Assembly: GCA_036397555.1 (NCBI GenBank)
Contig: DASWIS010000015.1
Location: 33,208 to 97,207, forward strand
DNA: 64,000 nt
Direction: 5' to 3'
Source: Candidatus Zixiibacteriota bacterium
GTDB lineage: Bacteria > Zixibacteria > MSB-5A5 > WJJR01
Shown: positions 52,930 through 61,182 of the stretch, piece after piece
Layout: each line of letters begins with the position of its first letter
Numbering within the stretch: the stretch's first letter is position 1
Program-made: the position numbers and the translations under genes
The notes under the pieces: generated by a model
Seen by the model: only the letters and a program-made list of their open reading frames with translations
What the model was told of the DNA's origin: nothing
The model's database searches: none

Positions 52930-53214
52930 CGAGTACAAACTTTCATGCACGGATGAACTGTAGGGGCACGGCGGGCCGTGCCCGATGATGCGGGATGGGC
53001 ACGACACGTCGTGCCCCTACACGCGGCATGCAGGCGCCGTAACTTTGCAATCGTGAAACGGCAACGGGCCGTCCGGTCCTGAGGAATCCGAGAATCCCAT
53101 GATGAATGTCATGCCGAACGCAGTGAGGCATCTCTGTGCGCGCGAGGCCGCCCGGCCGTGTTATTGTCGGGGCACGATTCATCGTGTCGCGACAAAGTCA
53201 CCTTTGCTGCTGAG
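52930..53214. repeat. Intergenic region with GTAGGGGCACG palindrome and dispersed repeat copy 3
   Basis: TGTAGGGGCACG (52959-52970) and CGTGCCCCTACA (53010-53021) form a 12-bp inverted repeat, with further GC-rich pairing inside. At 53108-53135 lies a degenerate GTCATGCCGAA...GAGGCATCTC copy of the repeat seen at 41818 and 49813. No promoter identified. Confidence 0.55.
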
Positions 53215-54012
53215 ATGAATCCCGACGGACACATCGACTGGTCGGTCGCCGAAGGCATCGGGATCATCACAATCGACCGTCCCGCGCGCCGCAACGCGTT
53301 GAGCGCGACGATGCGGTCGTCGCTGCTGGAGCGCTTGCGGTCGCCCACAACAGACCGCGGTGTGCGTGTCATCATCATCACCGGCGCCGATGGCGCTTTT
53401 TGCGCGGGCGGCGACATCCACGCGCTGCGGCAGTTCAAAGAGCGCGGCGACGAGGATGGATTTGTGCGTCTGCTCGATGAGGGACGCGAAATTGTCGGGC
53501 TGCTGCGCAACGCCGCCCAGCCGACGATCGCGATGATCAGCGGTCCCGCGCAGGGCGCGGGCTTGTTCATAGCGCTGGGCTGCGACCTGCGGTACTGCGA
53601 TCCCACCGCCAATTTTGCCGCGCCGCTGGCGCGACTGGGCATCGGCCCCGAATGGGGCGGGACCTATTTGCTGACGCGATTGATCGGCACGGCGCGAACG
53701 CTGGAAATGTTTCTGAGCGGCCGCGCCTTCGATGCCGCCGAGGCAGCGCGGATCGGTCTGGTCAATCGTGTCTGGCCACAGCAGGAATTGCGGGCGCAAA
53801 CGCTCGGTGTCGCCCGACAGATGGCCGGGTTGCCGGCCGACGCTTTGGCGCGCGCCAAACGAGGTGTCTGGGAGACGCTCGATCAGTCGTTTGCCGAAAC
53901 GGCGGCGTATGAACGCAAAGCCCAACTGGACAACTTCCGGTCTCCGGACAGCACCGAAGGCATCGCGGCATTCTTGGAAAAGCGCGCGCCGCGATTCGGT
54001 GATGGGCCATGA
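53215..54012 (+). CDS. Enoyl-CoA hydratase/isomerase (crotonase) family protein
   Basis: 265 residues from ATG 53215. Crotonase markers: 'GIITIDRPARRNALSATM', 'IIITGADGAFCAGGDIHAL' (oxyanion-hole Gly), 'AMISGPAQGAGLFIALGCD' and 'LGIGPEWGGTYLLTRLIG'. In the hydratase reference the two catalytic glutamates lie in 'GGGCEL' and 'PE' before the second block. Here they read 'ALGCDL' (Asp) and 'APLARL' (Leu). It is therefore unlikely to be a standard hydratase and may be an isomerase or another crotonase. Its stop overlaps the cmk start by four bases (ATGA). Confidence 0.85.
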   Translation: MNPDGHIDWSVAEGIGIITIDRPARRNALSATMRSSLLERLRSPTTDRGVRVIIITGADGAFCAGGDIHALRQFKERGDEDGFVRLLDEGREIVGLLRNAAQPTIAMISGPAQGAGLFIALGCDLRYCDPTANFAAPLARLGIGPEWGGTYLLTRLIGTARTLEMFLSGRAFDAAEAARIGLVNRVWPQQELRAQTLGVARQMAGLPADALARAKRGVWETLDQSFAETAAYERKAQLDNFRSPDSTEGIAAFLEKRAPRFGDGP

Positions 54013-54707
54013 CGACGCCGCGCAGCGGGCATCAGGTGGTGACCGTCGATGGCCCCGCCGGTTCGGGAAAGTCGACGACCGCGCGGCTGGTCGCCCAACG
54101 GCTCGGTTTCGATTATATCGACACCGGCGCGATGTATCGCGCGGCGGCGTGGCTGGCCGACCAACTCGGCACCGATCTGTCCGACGAGGCGCAAGTCGGG
54201 CGATTGCTGGGGACGCTGGATTTGAAAATGAAAACCGATCCCGCCGGAGTTCGCGTGTTCCATGGTGATCAGGATATTACCGAGGCGATTCGCACGCCGC
54301 TGGCCGACAAACTCGTGACTCCCGTTTCGGCCAATCTGGAAGTGCGCCGACACATGCAGCGCTGGCAGCGGGAACGGGCTGCGCTGGGGAAGGTCGTTCT
54401 CGAAGGACGCGACACCGGCACGGTCGTGTGTCCCGATGCCGAGGTCAAAATTTATCTCGACGCCGACCTGAACATGCGCGCTAACCGCCGTCTCCGACAG
54501 CGGCAGGCACCGACCGATGACGGCGCGGTCGCGCGCGAGGCCCGCGAACTGGCGCGGCGCGATCGCGCCGATTCCGAACGCACGCACAGTCCGTTACGCC
54601 GCGCCAAGGATGCGATCGTCATCGACACGACCGGCATGACCGTCGCCGAGCAGGTCGATGCCGTGGTCGGCATCTGCCGGGAGCGCTTCTCTTCCGGGGC
54701 CGGGTAG
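54009..54707 (+). CDS. cmk: Cytidylate kinase
   Basis: 232 residues. It phosphorylates CMP and dCMP with ATP. P-loop 'VTVDGPAGSGKSTTARLVA', then 'FDYIDTGAMYRAAAWLA', the NMP-binding insert with 'VSANLEVRRHMQRWQRERA', 'VVLEGRDTGTVVCPDAEVKI' and LID 'RRLRQRQAP'. 'RRDRADSERTHSPLRRAKDA' carries the catalytic Arg/Asp residues (RD..DS.R...P), and 'VIDTTGMTVAEQVDAVV' ends the protein. Coupled to the upstream crotonase gene by ATGA overlap and followed by plsC and rpsA, the widely conserved cmk-plsC-rpsA order. Confidence 0.96.
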   Translation: MTTPRSGHQVVTVDGPAGSGKSTTARLVAQRLGFDYIDTGAMYRAAAWLADQLGTDLSDEAQVGRLLGTLDLKMKTDPAGVRVFHGDQDITEAIRTPLADKLVTPVSANLEVRRHMQRWQRERAALGKVVLEGRDTGTVVCPDAEVKIYLDADLNMRANRRLRQRQAPTDDGAVAREARELARRDRADSERTHSPLRRAKDAIVIDTTGMTVAEQVDAVVGICRERFSSGAG

Positions 54708-54718
54708 AGTCACACATC

Positions 54719-55372
54719 ATGCGCCTCTGGTATCGCCTCTGCCGTGCGACGATTTCAGCATTCTATCACATCGTGTGGTGGCCGCGCTCCGAAGGGCGCG
54801 ACTTTGTCCCGCGCGGTCCCTGCCTGATCTGCTCCAATCATCGTTCGTGGTTCGATCCGCCGCTGATCGGTGTTGCTCTGGGTGCGCGTGAGATCGGCTA
54901 TCTGGCCAAAGAAGAACTGTTCGGAAACCCGCTGGCACGAGCGCTCTTCTGGTCATGGAACATCCGTCCGATCCGTCGCGGCACCGTCGATCGCGCGGCC
55001 GTCGAGCATATCGATCGCTTGCTGGCACGCGGCATCCCCGTGCTGGCTTTCCCCGAAGGGACACGTTCGCGCACCGGGCGCATGCTGCCGCCGCGTCCCG
55101 GCATCGGACGATTGGTCCGCACAACCGGTGTGCCGGTTGTCCCGGCGTACGTTGTGAAGACATCGGGCATGCACCAAGCCCCGTTTCGATGGGGGCGAGT
55201 GTGTGTACGCTTCGGAACGCCGATCTCCGCCGGCGAAGTGGGCGGCTTTTCCGATGACAAGGCCGGATACCGCGCCTTGTCGCGCCTGATTATGGAACGC
55301 ATCTGCTTGTTAAGCGACGATCCGGATCGGGACCGCCGCGACGCGCTGGAGAGTCCCGGGACTCCGGTCTGA
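54719..55372 (+). CDS. plsC: 1-acyl-sn-glycerol-3-phosphate acyltransferase
   Basis: 217 residues. It transfers a fatty acyl group to lysophosphatidic acid at the inner membrane. Acyltransferase motif I 'CSNHRSWFDPPLIGVAL' (HxxxxD), motif II 'NIRPIRRGTVDR', motif III 'PVLAFPEGTRSRTGRMLPPR', motif IV 'GVPVVPAYVV'. N-terminal hydrophobic segment 'ATISAFYHIVWWP' supports membrane association. Starts 11 bases after cmk; ends 131 bases before rpsA. Confidence 0.93.
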   Translation: MRLWYRLCRATISAFYHIVWWPRSEGRDFVPRGPCLICSNHRSWFDPPLIGVALGAREIGYLAKEELFGNPLARALFWSWNIRPIRRGTVDRAAVEHIDRLLARGIPVLAFPEGTRSRTGRMLPPRPGIGRLVRTTGVPVVPAYVVKTSGMHQAPFRWGRVCVRFGTPISAGEVGGFSDDKAGYRALSRLIMERICLLSDDPDRDRRDALESPGTPV

Positions 55373-55403
55373 CGGCCAATTCCCGACCGGTATAAAAAGC
55401 GCT

Positions 55404-55432
55404 TGGCGTTACGGTTATGGTTTGGCATAATG
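55404..55432 (+). promoter_or_regulatory. Sigma70-type promoter for rpsA
   Basis: TTGGCG (55404-55409) and CATAAT (55427-55432), 17-base spacing, with a ~65-base leader before the GTG at 55504. Allows rpsA expression independent of cmk-plsC. Confidence 0.55.
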
Positions 55433-55503
55433 GAGGGCTTTTTCTGAAAATACCGAAAGAGCCGCCCGCAGGGCGAACGCTGGAGTGTGTTGGAGGTTTG
55501 ATC

Positions 55504-57531
55504 GTGCCACAAACGACCAAAGGCGGCAAGACCGGCCGCGCTGAAACCACCACCAGGAAGAGCAAATCGACATCCGTTGTATCCGCCAGAAAGTCCCCGA
55601 AAGAGCAAGCCGAAGAGACCACCAGTCGCAAGCGCAAGAAAGTCACCGACGTCAAGACCGAGGGGCTGACGCGCACCGCCACGGTGCGCAAGACCAAGTC
55701 GGTCAAACGCGCCGAGCGGCCCTCCGAGACCGCAGTCGTCGTCGAGGAACGCGAAGAAATCTACGCCCCCGACTGGGAAGAGGCCGAATTCACCCCGGAA
55801 GACGACGCGCGCATGGACACGCTCTATCAGGAGTCGATCGCCAATGTCATGGAAGGCGAAGTCGTCAAGGGACGGGTGCAGGCGGTCGGGCGCGACGAAG
55901 TGATCGTCGATGTCGGCTTTAAGTCCGAAGGCGTCATCCCCATCGGCCAGTTCGGCGAACCGCTCAACATCAAAGTCGGCGATGAGATCGAAGTCTTCCT
56001 CGATGCCGTCGAAGACCAGGAAGGCCAACTGGTCCTCTCGAAGTCCAAGGCCGATTTCCTGCGGGTCTGGGATGAGATTCGCGCCGCCCACGAGGGGGGC
56101 ACGGTTTTGGACGGCAAGATTGTTCGTCGCATCAAAGGCGGTCTGGTCGTCGACATGTTCGGGGTCGAGGCCTTCCTGCCGGGGTCGCAGGTCGGCCTGC
56201 GCCAGGTCGTCGACTTCGATTCGCTGATCGGGCAGGCGCTGCCGATGAAGATCATCAAGCTCAACAAGAATCGTCGCAATATCGTCGTCTCCCGCCGCGT
56301 CGTACTTGAAGCGGAACGTGATGAGCTGCGCGATAAGCTGTTAGAGGAAATACAGATCGGACAACTGCGCCGTGGCCGGGTCAAGAACATCACCGACTTC
56401 GGCGTCTTCATCGACTTAGGCGGCGTCGATGGACTGCTGCACATTACCGACATGTCGTGGGGACGAATCCGTCACCCGTCGGAACTGGTGGCGGTCGGTG
56501 ACGACATCGAAGTCAAAATACTCGACTATGACGGCCAGTCGGGGCGCATCTCGCTGGGCCTCAAGCAACTGACCCCATACCCATGGGACGACGTCGACAC
56601 CAAGTATCCTTCGGGGAGCCGCATCACCGGACGCGTCGTATCGATCACCGACTACGGCGCCTTCGTCGAATTGGAAAAGGGCGTCGAGGGACTCGTTCAC
56701 ATCTCCGAGATGTCGTGGACGCACCATGTCAAGCATCCCTCCAAGTACATGCAGGTCGGCGACACGATCGAAGCGATGGTCTTGAATGTCGACAAAGACC
56801 ACCAGAAGATCTCTCTGGGCATCAAACAACTCGAACCCGATCCGTGGTCTGCGGTCGAACTCAAGTTTCCGGTCGGCACCCGTGTCGAGGGCAAGGTTCG
56901 CAATCTGACCGCCTTCGGCGCCTTTGTCGAGTTGGAGGAAGGCATCGATGGTCTGGTGCACATCTCCGATTTGTCCTGGACCCGCCGCGTCCAGCATCCC
57001 TCTGAAATCCTCAAGAAGGGCGATTCGGTCGACGTGGTCGTGCTGAACATCGACGCGGAAAACCGCAAGATTTCGCTGGGTCACAAGCAAGTCCTCGAAG
57101 ACCCGTGGCCGAACTACCACGAGCGGTTCCGTGTCGGCAATGAGATGAACGGCAAGATCCTGCGCATGCTCGACCGCGGAGTCGTGGTGGACATCGATAA
57201 TGAAGTTGAAGGATTCGTCCCGCTCAATCAGTTGGGCGTCAAAGATTTAGACAAGCCGGAATCGGCGTTCAAGGCCGACGACGTATTGGATTTGCGGGTT
57301 ATCGAATTCGATCCGACCAATCGACGCATCGTGCTGTCGGTCGAGGCCTACTTCAAAGAACGCGATCGCGCCGAGCTGGAGCAATTCCTCGCGGCGCATC
57401 CGACCACGGCCGGGACGTCACTGGGCGAGGCGGCGGGTGTGCCCGAAGCAGTGCCGTTGCCAGCAGAGCCAGAATCCGAATCCGGAGAACCCCAAGGGGT
57501 CGATGAAGTTGAGTCGAAACCGGAGGAATAA
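55504..57531 (+). CDS. rpsA: 30S ribosomal protein S1
   Basis: 675 residues. The start GTG at 55504 has GGAGG seven bases upstream; the in-frame ATG at 55417 lies inside the promoter and was rejected. A ~110-residue Lys/Thr/Glu-rich N-terminal extension precedes six S1 (OB-fold) domains at approximately residues 118-190, 200-270, 285-355, 370-440, 455-530 and 545-615. Repeats 3-5 show the full signature 'VKNITDFGVFIDLGGVDGLL' with 'HITDMSW', and equivalents in each. The acidic C-terminal tail is rich in Glu/Pro. S1 loads mRNA on the ribosome; six domains are the norm, while the long N-terminal extension is unusual. Confidence 0.95.
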   Translation: MPQTTKGGKTGRAETTTRKSKSTSVVSARKSPKEQAEETTSRKRKKVTDVKTEGLTRTATVRKTKSVKRAERPSETAVVVEEREEIYAPDWEEAEFTPEDDARMDTLYQESIANVMEGEVVKGRVQAVGRDEVIVDVGFKSEGVIPIGQFGEPLNIKVGDEIEVFLDAVEDQEGQLVLSKSKADFLRVWDEIRAAHEGGTVLDGKIVRRIKGGLVVDMFGVEAFLPGSQVGLRQVVDFDSLIGQALPMKIIKLNKNRRNIVVSRRVVLEAERDELRDKLLEEIQIGQLRRGRVKNITDFGVFIDLGGVDGLLHITDMSWGRIRHPSELVAVGDDIEVKILDYDGQSGRISLGLKQLTPYPWDDVDTKYPSGSRITGRVVSITDYGAFVELEKGVEGLVHISEMSWTHHVKHPSKYMQVGDTIEAMVLNVDKDHQKISLGIKQLEPDPWSAVELKFPVGTRVEGKVRNLTAFGAFVELEEGIDGLVHISDLSWTRRVQHPSEILKKGDSVDVVVLNIDAENRKISLGHKQVLEDPWPNYHERFRVGNEMNGKILRMLDRGVVVDIDNEVEGFVPLNQLGVKDLDKPESAFKADDVLDLRVIEFDPTNRRIVLSVEAYFKERDRAELEQFLAAHPTTAGTSLGEAAGVPEAVPLPAEPESESGEPQGVDEVESKPEE

Positions 57532-57742
57532 TTCCGGCGATTGGCAAAGTCCGATGAAAAGTGGGAATTGTTTCCTGTCCCGAGGGTATATATACATAGA
57601 GAGTGGGGAAGTGGTTCTCACGAAGTGCGGAACACGGTGACCGAGAAGGAGCGCCAAGTCCGAATCGAACAGTGACTTAATATCGTCGCGCGATGCCGGA
57701 ACAGAACGGTGACGAATCCGTTATAGTCAGTGCGAGCACAAT

Positions 57743-57809
57743 GCGGGACAATCCCACCTCCTTGTCCCGCTCTGCAAATCCCCGGGTGACTGCGAGCGCC
57801 CGGGGATTT
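57743..57809. terminator. Two hairpins between convergent rpsA and CxC-protein genes
   Basis: GCGGGACAA-N10-TTGTCCCGC (57743-57770) and AAATCCCCGGG-N12-CCCGGGGATTT (57776-57809, 11-bp stem). They likely terminate both directions. The remainder of 57532-57846 contains an AT-rich TATATATA stretch near 57590 but no supported gene. Confidence 0.65.
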
Positions 57810-57846
57810 CCTCCATCTAAGGGAAAAGTACAGACCGCGCCGCTAT

Positions 57847-58263
57847 CTACCGCGAACCCGCCGGCATCGCTCCGACCGGCGACTCCTGTCCGGCAAAGTT
57901 CAGCCGCGCGCCGTACTGGGCCACCAAGGCATCACGGATATCCTGCCCGGCCTTGCCCCCCTGAAGGTCCGCCTTGACCAAATCGTGAATCGCGTGGGAC
58001 AGCGTGCAGTGGCAATCGCTGAGCAGCGCCTGCGATTCATCGGTGTTGGGACAGCGAAACCCGGCGAGGATCCAGTTGTCTTTGGCGTCCAGCGAGTGCG
58101 GGCAGTTGGCCGTCGCGCTTGTCTGAAACGGATTGGCGCCGGCCGCGCCGAACGTGCCGGCTGCGCCCCGGTCCTGGCCGACCAGATAGCCGCCGATGAA
58201 ACCCACCAGAATGCCGACCAATGCCATGAGCACGGCATTGATCGGACTGCTTTTTGAATTCAC
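57847..58263 (-). CDS. Membrane-anchored CxC small protein A, CcmH-like C-terminus
   Basis: 138 residues, GTG start at 58263 with AGGAGG four bases upstream. One N-terminal TM helix (VLMALVGILVGFIGGYLVG), then a periplasmic part with 'NCPHSLDAKDNWILAGFRCP' and 'LLSDCHCTLSHAIHDLVKAD', and 'GKAGQDIRDALVAQYGARL'. The helix-rich end 'L..G.....I...L...YG' recalls CcmH/CycL, the heme-lyase thiol protein, but the Cys motif is CHC rather than CxxC. The companion gene immediately upstream is a paralogue with all six invariant positions kept. Function unknown; redox or metal binding is inferred. Confidence 0.7.
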   Translation of the reverse strand: MNSKSSPINAVLMALVGILVGFIGGYLVGQDRGAAGTFGAAGANPFQTSATANCPHSLDAKDNWILAGFRCPNTDESQALLSDCHCTLSHAIHDLVKADLQGGKAGQDIRDALVAQYGARLNFAGQESPVGAMPAGSR

Positions 58264-58288
58264 ATTTCCTCCTCAGGGAATTAGTTGT

Positions 58289-58645
58289 TCACATCTGGAG
58301 ACGGGAACCGTACTCGGTCTCGATCTCACGTCGAATTTCGCTGCCGGATTTGCCCTGTCCCAGCTCGTCTTTGACACGGTCCATGATCTGATGCGCCAGC
58401 ATGCAATGGCATCCGTTCAATGGCACCTGGTCGGCGGGGTTCGGGCACTTGAACCCGGCCAGAATATATTGATCTTCGAGATCGAGCGTGTGCGGACAGC
58501 GGTTGATTACAGTCGTCGCGACACCGGCCGCCGCCGGACCGTTTTGCCCGAACAAGAATCCGCCGACAAAACCCAGCAGCAGGCTGACCACCAGCACCAG
58601 CGCGAGATTGACTCCGCCTTGTTGTCCTGGTTGCGTGTCATCCAT
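58289..58645 (-). CDS. Membrane-anchored CxC small protein B, paralogue of protein A
   Basis: 118 residues from ATG 58645, overlapping the upstream stop by one base (a GTG at 58648 would overlap by four). TM helix 'NLALVLVVSLLLGFVGGFLFG'. The soluble part carries 'RCPHTLDLEDQYILAGFKCP', 'LNGCHCMLAHQIMDRVKDEL' and 'GKSGSEIRREIETEYGSRL'. It aligns end-to-end with protein A, with conserved CPH, GFxCP, CHCxLxHxIxDxVK and YGxRL. This tandem duplication lies at the 3' end of the operon headed by two large membrane proteins. Confidence 0.72.
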   Translation of the reverse strand: MDDTQPGQQGGVNLALVLVVSLLLGFVGGFLFGQNGPAAAGVATTVINRCPHTLDLEDQYILAGFKCPNPADQVPLNGCHCMLAHQIMDRVKDELGQGKSGSEIRREIETEYGSRLQM

Positions 58646-61182
58646 CACAACGAGCCCTCGGCCGCATTCGCTCCGTCCGGCTCCGACTCCGGTTCGTCGG
58701 CGCGCTCAGGCGGGTAATTAAGATACGACATCAAACGGTATTCAAATTGGCTGATTGTATTTTGGATCGGGTTGGGAATCATCGCCGTGTAACCCATCAC
58801 CGTGCGCTCGAACGTGCTCGACTTCGCATAGGCGATCACCTGCCCTTTCCCGAAGCGACGGCGCGCGCAACTCACGCTGCTGTCGGGCGCGACCACCAAC
58901 GGGTCCCCACCGATCACCCGACCGCCGTTTTCCCACAGGACACCGAGAAGTCCCTGGCCCTGGGTGCGGCCGCCGCCGCGGATCGGCGTCATGTCGAACC
59001 GCATCCCGAACTGGGCCAGCAAGGGGTTGGATGTCGATCGGGCGTTTTTCGGATCATCGAAAATGTAGAGCGTGCCGCCGTCATCGACAAACTGCCGGCA
59101 CATCGCGACCTCGGTCGAATCGAAATGCCGGACCGGATCGATGATCATTTGTCCGCCGGGCTGCGCCAGCGCCTCCTCCAACGTCGGGAAACGGCGCGGC
59201 ACGATTCCGACGCGCTGTGTCCACAGGAAAAACGTGGAAAAGTCCTTGTCGCCCTCACGCGCCAGGCGCAATTCGGGAATGAAAAAGTCGGAGTGCTCGT
59301 GCTCGAAGTTCAACTGCGCATACTGACGGTGCGGCTGCGGCACCGGGTAATTCTTCGCATTGACGGCCTCAATCATCTGCGCGGAACCGGTGAACACCAA
59401 TCCGGCCGTCGCCGCCATCCAGCCCCATCCCTCCAGACGCATCCCGAGCGCGGCAATGGCCGCCACGGCAATCCCCAGCAACCCCACGCCGACTGCGACG
59501 ATGCGCCAATAGTTCAAAGGAAAGGGATCGTAGCGGTTGACATAGTCCGCCAACTCCAGCGCCAGTTCCGGTTTGCCCGGGATGAACACGAAGAAGTTCG
59601 ACCAGAGGGTCGAATCGGTAAATGAGACGATGCGTCCCTTGCCGCAGCGCGTCGCCATCGACAGCAACAAGGGCCCGTGACGATACCCCGTGTGACCGGT
59701 GCGCTCGGGAAAGAAGTTGCGTTCGGTGTAGTCGGCCGGCAGCGTCTTGACATCGACGCCGGTGATGATCGAACGCGCGCACAGATCGCCGTACATGCTG
59801 CACGGTCCCCCGAAGAGGAAGTCATCGGGCATGTTGTACGCAACCGGATGCGGCAGCAGCCGTCGCATCCGTTCGAGATTCAAGTCGCCCGCCTCGATCT
59901 CGTAGACGATGTCGGGGATGAACCGCTGCCCGAAGCGCTGGGCGACCGGGTTGAGAAACGTCGCGTAGCCGAACACATTCGTGTGCTCGCCGATTAAGAT
60001 CAATCCCCCGCCGTCGCAAACCCAGTCGTAGACCGCCTCGATCTCCCCGGGCGCATACGGCTGCGTCGGCACTTTCAAAACCAGAATGTCGTAGTTGTCG
60101 AGCAGTTCCGGCGTCAGGGAATCGAACCCGCGTTCCATCCGGTAGTAGTTGCCCCAATACTCCGCCAGGCAGTAGAAATTGTATGTCGACTGCTGGCCGT
60201 ACCAGACGGTGTCGAAGGGCATTTCCGACCATTCCCAGTCGGAATGCATCTCGTCGATCAGCATCCGCCCCGGTTTCATCACCCCGGCGGGGTGGTAGCC
60301 CTCAACGGCGGTCCAGGCGAGCACGCCGACGGCGGTCGCGCCGATCACGACGCCGACCCGTCGGCCCGAATGCGAAACACCCGGCGTGTACCAGCGCGGC
60401 CGATCAAACAATGGCAGGCGTTGCAGAAAGATCGCCACCGGCCACGCGGTCCACGCAAGAATGAGCGGACTCCAGAAGGAGTCGGGCAGACCTTCGTGCG
60501 TGTAGTCCCACAGCATGATCGCCGCGTACCGCACCAGGGCGAACACACTGATGATGAACGCGCCCGTCAGCAGCGAGCGAACACGAATCACGCCCACGAT
60601 CGCCAGGCCGATCAGTCCCATGAAGACCATGAGAAAGACGATCAATCCCATGTTGTTCGGCGACGGCACCACCTGGTAGAGCCGGTCGATCGACATCAGA
60701 TGCAGACCATTCTCCAGCGCGGCTGCTTTGAATCCGAACAGACGGAACGCGGCGGCCAGAATCGTGGAGGGGATGGCTGCGCCGTGTCCGCGCGGCCCGA
60801 AGTAAACCACGAACAGATACAAACCGACCAATTGTGTCAGCGCGACTGTTCCGGCCACGGCCAATCCGCGCCCGATCCGCGCGCCGGGGCTGGTCGCGCC
60901 GAACGCCACCAATATCAGAGCGCCCGCTGCGAGGATGTACGCCCCGATGTATTCCGGGGAGTTCCAAATGGCCCCAAAGGCGACCAGCGCGGCGGCGGCC
61001 AACAGCGCCGACCAGTGCCAGCGACGCGACTGGACCGACGAATACCATGATGCGACGACGATCAGCAAGGTGCCGCATGCCCCAAACCATAAGAGTGTCG
61101 ATGGGACCGGCTTGAAGTTCGGCCAGACAAATACCCAGCCGGTGGCCCACAGGACGGTTCCCCAGATATACAGGCGTCTCAT
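58645..61182 (-). CDS. Large membrane protein with two GATase-like soluble domains (paralogue 2)
   Basis: 845 residues; ATG 61182 overlaps the previous stop (ATGA). Residues 1-~285 contain about eight TM helices. Residues ~300-590 are a soluble domain with a class-I-glutamine-amidotransferase-like / ThuA-like nucleotide-free flavodoxin fold: 'NYDILVLKVPTQPYAPGEIE', 'VYDWVCDGGGLILIGEHTNV' and 'GKGRIVSFTDSTLW'. A second TM hairpin lies at ~610-660. Residues ~670-845 form another such domain ('CRQFVDDGGTLYIFDDPKN', 'RRFGKGQVIAYAKSSTFE'). No catalytic Cys-His-Glu triad is obvious. The plan recalls membrane proteins annotated DUF4350. Possibly envelope polysaccharide or surface-assembly related; function unknown. 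Confidence 0.72.
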   Translation of the reverse strand: MRRLYIWGTVLWATGWVFVWPNFKPVPSTLLWFGACGTLLIVVASWYSSVQSRRWHWSALLAAAALVAFGAIWNSPEYIGAYILAAGALILVAFGATSPGARIGRGLAVAGTVALTQLVGLYLFVVYFGPRGHGAAIPSTILAAAFRLFGFKAAALENGLHLMSIDRLYQVVPSPNNMGLIVFLMVFMGLIGLAIVGVIRVRSLLTGAFIISVFALVRYAAIMLWDYTHEGLPDSFWSPLILAWTAWPVAIFLQRLPLFDRPRWYTPGVSHSGRRVGVVIGATAVGVLAWTAVEGYHPAGVMKPGRMLIDEMHSDWEWSEMPFDTVWYGQQSTYNFYCLAEYWGNYYRMERGFDSLTPELLDNYDILVLKVPTQPYAPGEIEAVYDWVCDGGGLILIGEHTNVFGYATFLNPVAQRFGQRFIPDIVYEIEAGDLNLERMRRLLPHPVAYNMPDDFLFGGPCSMYGDLCARSIITGVDVKTLPADYTERNFFPERTGHTGYRHGPLLLSMATRCGKGRIVSFTDSTLWSNFFVFIPGKPELALELADYVNRYDPFPLNYWRIVAVGVGLLGIAVAAIAALGMRLEGWGWMAATAGLVFTGSAQMIEAVNAKNYPVPQPHRQYAQLNFEHEHSDFFIPELRLAREGDKDFSTFFLWTQRVGIVPRRFPTLEEALAQPGGQMIIDPVRHFDSTEVAMCRQFVDDGGTLYIFDDPKNARSTSNPLLAQFGMRFDMTPIRGGGRTQGQGLLGVLWENGGRVIGGDPLVVAPDSSVSCARRRFGKGQVIAYAKSSTFERTVMGYTAMIPNPIQNTISQFEYRLMSYLNYPPERADEPESEPDGANAAEGSL

